The notes beneath the pieces were generated by a model. It was not told the DNA's origin, did no database searches, and worked only from the letters and a program-made list of their open reading frames with translations. Of a stretch of DNA of 64,000 bases, positions 1-6,859 are shown in pieces. The DNA is taken from positions 434,001 to 498,000 of the forward strand of contig NZ_JACXYY010000002.1 in NCBI RefSeq assembly GCF_014779665.1, given 5' to 3'. The stretch's first letter is position 1. Every line of letters begins with the position of its first letter. The position numbers were made by a program, and so were the translations under genes. Source of the DNA: Nocardioides hwasunensis. Lineage in GTDB: Bacteria > Actinomycetota > Actinomycetes > Propionibacteriales > Nocardioidaceae.

Positions 1-479
1 TCCTCACCATTGCCCGCACCGGCGACCAGCTCCAGGGCATCAAGAAGGGCATCCTCGAGATCGCCGACGTGGTCGCGGTCAACAAGGCCGACGCGCAGGG
101 AGGCGACCACGAGTCCGAGGCCCGGGTGGCCGCGCGCGAGCTCGCCGGGGCGTTGCGACTGGTGCGCGGGCACGCGGAGTGGGCGCCGCCGGTCGTGACC
201 TGCTCGGGGCTGACCGGGGTCGGCGTCGACGACGTCTGGGACCGCGTCGGACAGCACCGCGAGCACCTCGGCGTCGACGGGCTCGCGCACAAGCGCGCCG
301 CGCAGCAGCTCGAGTTCACCTGGGCACTGGTCCGGGACGAGCTCGACGAGCGGCTGCGCTCCTCCACCGGCGTCGCGGCGGTGCGTGACGACGTACGGCG
401 TGCCGTGCTCGCCGGAGACCTGCCGGCCCCACTGGCCGCGGACCGGATCCTCGCCGCCTACGACGGTGACGCGAACTAG
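1..479 (+). CDS. meaB: Methylmalonyl-CoA mutase-associated GTPase MeaB, C-terminal part
   Basis: The gene enters from the left edge, so only about 158 C-terminal residues are visible. The frame reads GDQLQGIKKGILEIADVVAVNKAD, characteristic of the MeaB/ArgK G3E GTPases. NKAD is the guanine-specificity motif, and the preceding segment matches the family's GDxVQxIKAGIxEIAD stretch. The C-terminal helical part (RDELDERL) is also typical and the length to the stop is normal. MeaB protects and reloads adenosylcobalamin-dependent methylmalonyl-CoA mutase, so the mutase genes probably lie just outside the window. The stop codon TAG overlaps a TAGACT box that may serve as the -10 of the next gene. 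Confidence 0.93.
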   Translation, partial: LTIARTGDQLQGIKKGILEIADVVAVNKADAQGGDHESEARVAARELAGALRLVRGHAEWAPPVVTCSGLTGVGVDDVWDRVGQHREHLGVDGLAHKRAAQQLEFTWALVRDELDERLRSSTGVAAVRDDVRRAVLAGDLPAPLAADRILAAYDGDAN

Positions 480-491
480 ACTGGGCAGGTC

Positions 492-1685
492 ATGCCTTCC
501 CAACCAGCATCAGCTGCCACCGCCGTCATCGCCGAGGTCGTCGACAAGCACGCCGACGACCTCGTTGCGTTGCGGCGTGATCTCCACGCCCACCCCGAGC
601 TGAGCTGGAAGGAGGACCGCACCTCCGAGGCGGTCGAGTCCGCCCTCGCCGGCTCCGGCTGGCGGGTCACCCGACCCGAGGGCGGGGGAGTGCTGGCCGA
701 CATCGGCGCCGACGGCCCGCTCGTCGCGCTGCGCGCGGACCTCGACGCGCTCCCGGTCGACGACCTCACCTCTGACCCGTGGAAGAGCACCCAGCCCGGT
801 GTCGCCCACGCGTGCGGACACGACGTGCACACCGCCGGGCTCGTCGGCGCCGGGCTGGCGCTCGCGGAGGTCGCGGCCCGCGGCCTGCTGCCCGGACGGG
901 TGCGACTGATGTTCCAGCCCGCCGAGGAGGTCATGCCCGGCGGTGCGCTGCACCTCATCTCGGAGGGCGCGCTCGACGGCGTCTCCCACGTCTTCGGCCT
1001 GCACTGCGACCCCAGCCTCGACGTCGGTCAGATCGGGCTGCGCGAGGGGCCGCTCACCGGTGCCGCCGACGCGCTGACCATCCGGCTGTCCGGCCAGGGC
1101 GGGCACACCTCGCGCCCGCACCTGACCGAGGACCTCACCTTCGCGCTCGGCAAGGTCATCACCGAGCTGCCCGCGATCCTCAGCCGCCGCCTCGACCCGC
1201 GCGCCGGCGTGAGCGTCGTGTGGGGCATGGTCCGCGCCGGCTCGACGCACAACGTGATCCCGCACGGCGGCGTCGTCGCCGGCACCGTCCGGATGCTCGA
1301 CGCGGTCGCCTGGAGCGAGGCCGAGCACCTGATCCGCCAGCTGATCACCACCATCATCGCGCCCTACGGCGTCGCCGCCGAGGTGACCTACCAGCGCGGT
1401 GTCCCGCCGGTGGTCAACCACCCGGTCTCGACGGAGCTGCTCGGCTCGGCGCTCGACACGGTCCTCGGCCCGCAGGGCCACGTCACCACCGCGCAGAGCC
1501 TGGGCGGTGAGGACTTCGGCTGGTACCTCGACTCGGTCCCCGGCGCCATGGCCCGCCTCGGCACCCGCACCCCCGGTGGACCGACCTACGACCTGCACCA
1601 GGGCAACCTCCGCGTCGACGAGGCAGCCACCTGCCTCGCCTCGCGCGTCCTCGCCGAGGCCGCGGTCGGCGCGCTCAGCTCCTGA
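492..1685 (+). CDS. M20 family metallo-amidohydrolase
   Basis: This 397-residue protein belongs to the M20D peptidase group, which includes IAA-amino acid hydrolases, hippurate hydrolases and N-acyl amino acid amidohydrolases. It hydrolyses an amide bond between an acyl or aryl group and an amino acid, using two metal ions. Visible ligands are in HACGHDVHTA (residues 106-115) and the catalytic glutamate pair in QPAEE (142-146). RADLDALPV precedes the metal site, and a late histidine sits in YDLHQGNLR. The dimerisation domain occupies roughly 190-300. Substrate cannot be told from sequence. It begins 12 bp after meaB. A TAGACT hexamer lies 9 nt before the ATG, so the transcript may have almost no leader. 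Confidence 0.88.
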   Translation: MPSQPASAATAVIAEVVDKHADDLVALRRDLHAHPELSWKEDRTSEAVESALAGSGWRVTRPEGGGVLADIGADGPLVALRADLDALPVDDLTSDPWKSTQPGVAHACGHDVHTAGLVGAGLALAEVAARGLLPGRVRLMFQPAEEVMPGGALHLISEGALDGVSHVFGLHCDPSLDVGQIGLREGPLTGAADALTIRLSGQGGHTSRPHLTEDLTFALGKVITELPAILSRRLDPRAGVSVVWGMVRAGSTHNVIPHGGVVAGTVRMLDAVAWSEAEHLIRQLITTIIAPYGVAAEVTYQRGVPPVVNHPVSTELLGSALDTVLGPQGHVTTAQSLGGEDFGWYLDSVPGAMARLGTRTPGGPTYDLHQGNLRVDEAATCLASRVLAEAAVGALSS

Positions 1686-1716
1686 GCCTGTCGTGCCCTG
1701 TTCGATGCTCACCGGG

Positions 1717-2011
1717 TGGAGCTGGCCGGTGGCATCGATCTCCGCGACCGTGGCGATCGTCGCGCCAACCTGCCCTACGTCGTCTTCGCGCCGCGCCGAC
1801 GTCGAGGGCCGCCCGCGAAGCGGTCGGGCTCGCCACGAGCTGGGCTCTGGGTCACCTTCCGGTCGACGCCGTCGTGGCCGTGATCGATGTGGACAACCAG
1901 CCCTCGCGGGCCACGGTCGAGAAGGCCGGCTTCGTGTGCGAGGGCCTGGCCGAGCGGTGGGAGTACGACGAGTCCGGGCCGTCGTTGAGGTACGTGTATA
2001 CGCGGTCGTAG
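1717..2011 (+). pseudogene. Frameshifted GNAT acetyltransferase remnant
   Basis: Two reading frames together resemble one GNAT N-acetyltransferase. The upstream frame reads GGIDLRDRGDR then ANLPYVVFA. After a shift near 1795-1815 another frame reads REAVGLATSWAL, then VDNQPSRATVEKAGF and SLRYVYTRS before TAG at 2009-2011. The N-x-x-S-x-x-x-x-E-K-x-G-F pattern is the conserved late GNAT motif contacting acetyl-CoA. No single frame spans the region and no convincing start exists, so this looks like a decayed gene. A sequencing error could give the same picture. The remaining sequence up to the next promoter at 2111 shows no gene. Confidence 0.6.
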
Positions 2012-2110
2012 CGACCCCGGCGGTGAGGGGCGTCGCTATCAAAGGCTGTCGTCATCATGTTCGAAAACAACTGTCCGCATGGTGGATCAACGTTCGATAA
2101 GTGGGGGTCG

Positions 2111-2133
2111 CTGTCAGTGGTCCCTGCTGGAAT
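2111..2133 (+). promoter_or_regulatory. RecA-NDp-like (PafBC-type) DNA-damage promoter
   Basis: CTGTCAGTG (2111-2119), exactly 8 nt, then TGGAAT (2128-2133) and 6 nt to ATG. The mycobacterial RecA-NDp consensus bound by PafBC is TTGTCRGTG-N8-TANNNT. The match has one mismatch in the upstream element and an imperfect -10. The position implies a leaderless mRNA and fixes the start of the next gene at 2140. Confidence 0.5.
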
Positions 2134-2139
2134 GGGGTG

Positions 2140-3471
2140 ATGACGACGCAGCTGATGGGGCCGGAGCTGCCGGTGTTCGAGGGGATCCTCGAGCAGCCCG
2201 ACGCGTCGTCCATCGCGCTGCTCGCCCGCGTCGTGGGGGAGTCCCGCACCGGGCTCGCGCTGGGCGTGCCGCTGGCCGACGCCGAGCGGGTCGAGCGCCT
2301 CTCGGCGCTGGAGGACCTCAAGTCCGCGGCGGCCGCAGCGCAGGCCCTGCTGGCCGCCGAGCTCGACGAGTCGCGCCGGATGGTGGAGCAGGCGCAGGGA
2401 GTCCCCGTCCCGGAGCAGGGGCGAGGTGTGGCCCACGAGGTGGCACTCGCACGCCGTGAGTCGCCGCACGCAGGTGGCAGGCTGCTCGGGCTTGGCAAGG
2501 CGCTCGTGCGGGAGATGCCGCACACGCTCGACGCGCTTCGCTCCGGTGCCGTCTCCGAGTGGCGGGCGACCCTGCTCGTCCGCGAGACCGCGTGCCTGTC
2601 CCGCGAGGACCGCTCCGCCGTCGACGACGAGCTGGCCGGCACTCCCGAGGCGGCCGCCGAGCTGGGTCGGATGGGCACGCGCGCGATCGTCGCCGCAGCG
2701 CGCCGTGTCGCCTACCGCCTCGACCCGCAGGCGGTCGTCGACCGGACCGCCCGCGCCGCCGACGACCGCTACGTCTCGCTCCGCCCTGCGCCCGACTGCA
2801 TGGCGCAGCTGACCGCCCTGCTCCCGGTCGCGCAGGGTGTGGCTGCCTATGCCGCGCTGAAGGCCGAGGCCGACTCCGCCCAGGCGAGCGGTGACCCGCG
2901 TACGCGCGGCCAGGTGATGGCGGACGCCCTCGTCACCGGGATCACCGGGCAGGAGCGCGCCGACGCGGTCCCCGTCTGCGTCAACCTGGTGATGGACGCC
3001 GACGCGCTTCTCGGGTCGGGCACCGGCACGGCCGAGGTCTCCGCGCCGGGCGCCGGCTCGGTCGGCCCGATCCCCGCCGCCATCGCCGCGGGCATCCTCA
3101 GCGCGGCGCCCGACCACGGTCGCTGGATCCGCCGCCTCTTCACCCGCCCGGCCACCGGCCAGCTCGTGGCCACCGAGTCCCGCCAGCGCGCCTTTCCCGC
3201 CGGGATCGCCCAGCTCATCACCCTGGTGCACCCCACCTGCCGTACGCCGTGGTGCGACGCACCGGCCATCCAGGCCGACCACGTCCGTGATCTCGCCAAG
3301 GGCGGCGCAACGGCCCTCCACAACGTCCAGGGCCTCTGTCAGGCCTGCAACCTCGCCAAGTCGTTGCCTGGTTGGCGAGCCTCTCCGATCGGCAACGGCA
3401 CCGGGCCACCTGTGGCGGTGGCGACCACCACGCCCACCGGGCACGTATACACCTCGGGGAGTGAGCCGTAG
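2140..3471 (+). CDS. DUF222 / HNH endonuclease-signature protein (13E12 repeat family)
   Basis: The 443-residue product has the two-part structure of the actinobacterial 13E12/DUF222 family. It has a long helical DUF222 region, then a C-terminal HNH nuclease motif: HPTCRTPWCDAPAIQADH, then GGATALHNVQGLCQACN. The H/N/H residues and two cysteine pairs that would bind structural zinc are present. These proteins are multicopy in actinobacteria, and their role is unproven; a nuclease acting in mobile elements or DNA damage is usually suggested. An earlier GTG at 2101 exists, but the promoter at 2111-2133 favours ATG at 2140. The region up to 3779 contains no further clear gene, and the IS110 element follows 0.9 kb downstream. 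Confidence 0.85.
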   Translation: MTTQLMGPELPVFEGILEQPDASSIALLARVVGESRTGLALGVPLADAERVERLSALEDLKSAAAAAQALLAAELDESRRMVEQAQGVPVPEQGRGVAHEVALARRESPHAGGRLLGLGKALVREMPHTLDALRSGAVSEWRATLLVRETACLSREDRSAVDDELAGTPEAAAELGRMGTRAIVAAARRVAYRLDPQAVVDRTARAADDRYVSLRPAPDCMAQLTALLPVAQGVAAYAALKAEADSAQASGDPRTRGQVMADALVTGITGQERADAVPVCVNLVMDADALLGSGTGTAEVSAPGAGSVGPIPAAIAAGILSAAPDHGRWIRRLFTRPATGQLVATESRQRAFPAGIAQLITLVHPTCRTPWCDAPAIQADHVRDLAKGGATALHNVQGLCQACNLAKSLPGWRASPIGNGTGPPVAVATTTPTGHVYTSGSEP

Positions 3472-3779
3472 GGCGAGGCGTAGCCCAGCCGACTCTATCG
3501 GTGACCATCGCAACATCCGCTCATGCCGATGTCAGGGCGTTAGTCCGTCGTCAAACTGTGCGATCGCCTCCTGGGCGTCGGCTCACCCGGACCTGCGTAG
3601 TCGAGAGCGAGCGGCGTGTATCGACACACGGTGAGGAATTCGCCAGAGCCAGACCATGTGGTCACATCGCCCCTGATCACCTTCGTGGAGACCTGGCTGC
3701 GACGGCGATGCGCCTGCGCCTCAACCGCTAATCTGATGCCGCGGATGCCTGGGCTCCGCAAAGCGGAGCGAGACAAGGG
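3472..3779. other. Intergenic region with degenerate repeat and a small hairpin
   Basis: No convincing gene is seen in these 308 bases. A degenerate intergenic repeat lies at 3595-3629 (separate entry). A perfect 7-bp hairpin (GCTCCGC, AAA loop, GCGGAGC; 3753-3769) ends 10 bp before the GTG of the next gene. It lacks a U tract, so it could be a weak terminator or leader structure, but it has no recognised function. Confidence 0.4.
3595..3629. repeat. Degenerate actinobacterial intergenic repeat (GAGCGAGCGGCGT-TATCGA type)
   Basis: The stretch GTAGTCGAGAGCGAGCGGCG followed by TGTATCGACACA resembles a dispersed intergenic element common in Nocardioides-like genomes. In its usual form GAGTAGCGAGCGAGCG repeats run into CGTATCGAAACC. 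The resemblance is from memory and not exact, so it is a weak call. Confidence 0.3.
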
Positions 3780-4331
3780 GTGACGCTGTCCATGCTGCGG
3801 TTCCACCCCGCGGATCTGGCGTCCGCTGCAGAGTCGGTCGGGCAGGTGGCTTGGCGGTGTTGGTGGGTGTTCCTCGCGCTGGGAGCGTTGCTGATGGCGC
3901 GGGAGGCGAATCTCGGTGACGGTCTGGACATGGTGACCTGCGTCCAGGGGAGGTCCGGATGCGCCGTCGACGAGTGGGCCGCCGTCAGCTTGGCACCAAC
4001 ACTGGCGGCTGTGGCCGTCGCAGCCCTTGTCCTGGGCTCGCTGGCTCGCCTCGTCGAGCACTGGATCGTGTTGGTCTCCCATGTCGTCTCTGGGATCGCC
4101 GTTGGCGTCAGCGGGGGACTGATGCTGCTGTTGGTGGCCTGGGACGATCAACGTTGTCGGGCTTCGATCGTGTGTTCCTCCGGGCAGAAGCTCCCGGACT
4201 CGTTCTACGTCTGGCGGTACCTCGGGGACGGTGAGGTCGCTTTCGGCGCGGAGTGGCTCGCCTGGGGCCTCGCCGGCGGCGCGATGGCGACCGCAGTCAT
4301 CGCCGTGCGGTTCTGGTGCGCCCGGACATGA
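3780..4331 (+). CDS. Hypothetical four-helix membrane protein
   Basis: A 183-residue protein that I do not recognise. It has about four hydrophobic segments: CWWVFLALGALLMA (res. 27-40), LAPTLAAVAVAALVLGSLA (72-90), VLVSHVVSGIAVGVSGGLMLLLVAW (97-121) and LAWGLAGGAMATAVIAVRF near the C-terminus. Two extracytoplasmic-looking loops each contain a cysteine pair (CVQGRSGC and CRASIVC), which could form disulphides. GTG at 3780 follows AAGGGG; an ATG at 3792 is the alternative. It sits alone between the HNH gene and the IS110 element, in a region that looks recently acquired. The opposite-strand frame lacks any protein-like character. Confidence 0.6.
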   Translation: MTLSMLRFHPADLASAAESVGQVAWRCWWVFLALGALLMAREANLGDGLDMVTCVQGRSGCAVDEWAAVSLAPTLAAVAVAALVLGSLARLVEHWIVLVSHVVSGIAVGVSGGLMLLLVAWDDQRCRASIVCSSGQKLPDSFYVWRYLGDGEVAFGAEWLAWGLAGGAMATAVIAVRFWCART

Positions 4332-4417
4332 CGTCCGGGAACGGCCGGCCGTGTCGAGCACCCATGGGCCGATCGGAGCGGAGCTCACCGAACATCCGGA
4401 TCTGGCTCCCCTCTGTG

Positions 4418-5620
4418 TCAAGGAGTGGCTGGGGCGAGGGTCTTCCTGCCTAGGGGTGGTCGGCGTAGCGTCGGTTGCGCGGGTCCGGGAAGTGGCTGAT
4501 CCGAAGTGTCGATGAGCGGGTGTGAGTCGGCCGCGCTGGATTGAAGTGTCGCCCCGCAGTGCCCTCCCGGATCCGCTTCATCAGGCTGAGCAGGCTGGGC
4601 GTCGGCGACGAGTTGGCGGTAGACGACGTCGGAGAGGCGTCGTTTGAGGCATCGCAGTGCTTCCAGTGGTGTCTTCCCGGCGGCGAGCTTGCGTCGGTAG
4701 TAGGTCCGGCCTTCGGTGTCGTGGCGGATCTGCACGATCGCCGCGACGTGCAGGACGTGGTTCATCCGTCGGTTCCCGGCCCGGGACAGGCGGTGGCGGG
4801 TCTGCTCGCCGGACGAGGCGTCGATGGGTGCGGTGCCGGTCCAGGACGCGAACCGGTTGCGGTCGGCGAACCGGGCCACGTCACCGACATCAGCCAGCAC
4901 CCGTGCAGCGCCGGCTGGGCCGATGCCGTAGATGTCCATCAGGTGCGAGCCGTGCTCGAGCACCGCGGCCTTCAGTTCGGCCTTGATGCGCTTGAGCTTG
5001 GCGTCGACTGCGACCAGGTCGGCGATCTCCTCGGCGGCCATGCGACGGCGGGTCTTGCCGGCGATGTCGCGGGGGCGCACGGTGGCGAGCATTGCCTTGG
5101 CCTGGGCGGCTGACAGGTCGCGTTTGCGTTGGCCGGGCAGGAGTTCGCTGAGCAGGCGCTGCACCCGGTTGACGGTTTGTACTCGTTGGTGGGCGAGCTC
5201 GTCGCGGCGATCGGTGAGCATCCGCAGTGCTTCGAGCTCGCCGTCCTCGACCAGCACCCGCAGCCCGTCGGTGCGGACCGCGACCACGGCGATCGAGTGT
5301 GCGTCGAGGGCGTCGGTCTTGCGGTTGTGGCCGGTGTCGAAGAGCCGCACCCGGGCAGCGAGCTTGGCCGGGACATCGACCACGTGTTCGCCGGCGGCGA
5401 GAAGTCTTTGGGCCAGCGGGCGTCCGGCGCCGTTGGCTCCCTCGACCGCCCAGAGCCGGTCCGGCCACTGCCTCACATAACGCCGCATCGCGGCATACCC
5501 GGCATTCGTCGTGTCGAACCGGCCGCCACCGAGAAGCCGTTCGTGGGTGTCAACGACCTCGATCGTCACCGACATCTTGTGTGGATCAACACCAATGATG
5601 GCGCTCTTCTGCTTGCTCAT
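4418..5620 (-). CDS. IS110-family transposase (bridge-RNA-type recombinase)
   Basis: The 400-residue protein has both domains of the family. The N-terminal RuvC-like DEDD domain has D12 (GVDPHK), E60 (VEGANG), and D103 and D106 (KTDALDAHS). The C-terminal Transposase_20 domain holds YGIGPAGAARVLADVGD, then RFASWTGTAPIDASSGE (S269/S270, one probably the nucleophile) and GNRRMNHVLHVAA. The length is standard and no disruption is visible, so it is probably active or recently so. ATG at 5620 was chosen because GAGGTGAG lies just upstream; the frame is open further to 5707 without a better start. Enzymes of this family recombine DNA guided by an RNA encoded in the element's own non-coding end. Confidence 0.93.
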   Translation of the reverse strand: MSKQKSAIIGVDPHKMSVTIEVVDTHERLLGGGRFDTTNAGYAAMRRYVRQWPDRLWAVEGANGAGRPLAQRLLAAGEHVVDVPAKLAARVRLFDTGHNRKTDALDAHSIAVVAVRTDGLRVLVEDGELEALRMLTDRRDELAHQRVQTVNRVQRLLSELLPGQRKRDLSAAQAKAMLATVRPRDIAGKTRRRMAAEEIADLVAVDAKLKRIKAELKAAVLEHGSHLMDIYGIGPAGAARVLADVGDVARFADRNRFASWTGTAPIDASSGEQTRHRLSRAGNRRMNHVLHVAAIVQIRHDTEGRTYYRRKLAAGKTPLEALRCLKRRLSDVVYRQLVADAQPAQPDEADPGGHCGATLQSSAADSHPLIDTSDQPLPGPAQPTLRRPPLGRKTLAPATP

Positions 5621-5959
5621 CTGCTCACCTCGTCTGCGCTCGAGTTCCAGCTGGGAAGGCGAGGTGGGCAGTGCTACTACGAGCTGGGCAGACCCCTCTT
5701 GAGCCACGCCTCGTCACGATGACCGGCGGCTCGCAGTCCAGATGAGAGCCACACCCAAGTACGGGTGGGCAGCCGCAATGAGAGCGTCCCGCCGGTCACC
5801 TGGATCAGAGTCTGGCCAGACCCCGATCCTGCGGGAAGTCTCCTAGTAGCCGCAATGGATGCGGCGTTCCGCCGCACATGGCTGCCGACTACGGCGCATC
5901 CCGCAAGGCCGAAGAGGAACAGAAGTAGGAGAGTCTCGAGGCCCGGCGCCTCCAGACGC
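5621..5959 (-). other. Non-coding left end of the IS110 element; candidate bridge-RNA locus
   Basis: These 339 bases lie upstream of the transposase and contain no credible gene. In the IS110 subgroup the bridge RNA is encoded in the non-coding end upstream of the transposase, which is this side. On the transposase strand the segment nearest the gene contains short complementary blocks (CCCAGCTCG, CCCAGCTGG, CTCGAGC) able to fold into stem-loops. A frame with a lipobox-like LAGC occurs here but has no start codon and non-native codon use, so I do not call it a gene. Confidence 0.35.
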
Positions 5960-6847
5960 TCATGGGGCGTGCTGCTGGACGATGTTGAGCACGTTGCCAT
6001 CGGGCGCGCGGACGAAGAATCGAGTCACCCCCCAGGCTTCGGTCGTGAGGGGATGCACGATCTCGTAGCCGCGCTCCTGGGCTTGGCGGTAGGCGGCTTC
6101 GACGTCGTCGACCATGACCGAGACCACGGGGTCCACGGGTGCGGTGGCATCGCTCGTCATCACCTGGAGCGTCGCCTTGGACACCGGCGAGGTGTGGCGG
6201 GCCACCCAACCCAGGTTGAGCTCTTCGTCGGCTAGTCCGAGGTAGTCGCTGTAGAAGCTCCTGGAGGCGGGGAGGTCGGGGACGTGGAGGTCGGCGATGA
6301 TCTGCGTGACGCGGATGCGGGACGGATCGGCGCTCTCCGCCTGCTCGGCACCCAGGAGGTGGATCCAGCGCGGGTCCTGCTGGCCGGAGCGGCGCTCGAG
6401 CTCGCGCACCAGCGGTTGCGGGCGGCTGGCCATCCGCCGCAGGCAGTCCTCGACCTCTCCCCGGTCGGCGAACCCGTGCAACCGTTGAGTGCGGGTGCGA
6501 AGCTCGCCCGGCGCCTGGGCGCCGCGGAGCAGCAGCACCGTGAGCAACGCGCGCTCGTCGGGCTCGAGAGCGAGACGCTCGTCGAGGATCTGGTGGTACT
6601 TCAGTGTCCGGCGCCCGGTGTCGGACCACACGATCCTCAGCAGCCCGCGCTCCTTGAGCGACTTCGCGGTCTGTTCGACGACCTGCTGCTCGAGGTCGGT
6701 GACGGGGTCGCGGCTGCTCGACTGGTTGCACGCCGACACCAGTGCGTTCGCGGAGAGGGGATAGGTGGCGGGCACGGTCGTCTGCTTCTCCAGCAGGCTG
6801 CCGAGGATGCGCTGCTCAGTGGCATCGAGGACGGGAAGCTCTGTCAC
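5960..6847 (-). CDS. DUF480 (YceH-like) / VOC glyoxalase-fold fusion protein
   Basis: The 295-residue product joins two families. Residues 1-170 are a YceH/DUF480 double winged-helix protein, with LDATEQRILGSLLEKQ, TYPLSANALVSACNQSSSRDPV, GLLRIV and DERALLTVLLLRGAQAPGELRTR all typical. Residues 178-292 are a VOC domain: IIADLHVPDLPASRSFYSDYLGL, VDDVEAAYRQAQERGYEIVHPLTTEAWGVTRFFVRAPDGNVLNIVQQ. VOC domains bind small ligands or metals, often in resistance or dioxygenase roles. YceH proteins are normally about 215 residues and stand alone, so the VOC domain could act as a ligand sensor for the DNA-binding-like half. The GTG start is supported by a TAGGGT box 6 nt upstream. It lies next to the IS110 element. 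Confidence 0.88.
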   Translation of the reverse strand: MTELPVLDATEQRILGSLLEKQTTVPATYPLSANALVSACNQSSSRDPVTDLEQQVVEQTAKSLKERGLLRIVWSDTGRRTLKYHQILDERLALEPDERALLTVLLLRGAQAPGELRTRTQRLHGFADRGEVEDCLRRMASRPQPLVRELERRSGQQDPRWIHLLGAEQAESADPSRIRVTQIIADLHVPDLPASRSFYSDYLGLADEELNLGWVARHTSPVSKATLQVMTSDATAPVDPVVSVMVDDVEAAYRQAQERGYEIVHPLTTEAWGVTRFFVRAPDGNVLNIVQQHAP

Positions 6848-6853
6848 ATGACG

Positions 6854-6859
6854 ACCCTA
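6854..6859 (-). promoter_or_regulatory. -10 box, leaderless promoter of DUF480-VOC gene
   Basis: TAGGGT on the minus strand, followed by 6 nt and the GTG at 6847. The spacing puts the transcription start on the start codon. Confidence 0.5.

Larger units (their letters stand above)
4332..5959 (-). mobile_element. IS110-family insertion sequence (maximal extent; ends not resolved)
   Basis: The element contains one intact DEDD transposase (4418-5620). Its 5' side has a non-coding stretch of up to 339 bp, and its 3' side has up to 86 bp before neighbouring genes. IS110 elements lack long terminal inverted repeats, and their ends cannot be read from one copy. A weak inverted similarity exists between GAGTGGCTGGGGCGAGGG near 4424-4441 and the complement of 5693-5710. 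The coordinates are outer limits set by flanking genes. Confidence 0.6.

Noticed and set aside
3501..3731. Plus-strand frame of 76 codons
   Set aside because: No domain, no ribosome site, and composition like a random frame in GC-rich DNA.
3753..3769. Hairpin before the membrane protein as a riboswitch or terminator
   Set aside because: Only 7 bp with a 3-nt loop and no U tract or known riboswitch features.
4424..5710. Terminal inverted repeats of the IS110 element
   Set aside because: Similarity between the two sides is short and gapped, and IS110 elements usually lack such repeats.
5677..6000. Minus-strand frame with lipobox-like LLLLFLFGLAGC
   Set aside because: No start codon before the hydrophobic part, AT-richer codons unlike host genes, and the frame overlaps both the IS110 end and the DUF480-VOC gene.
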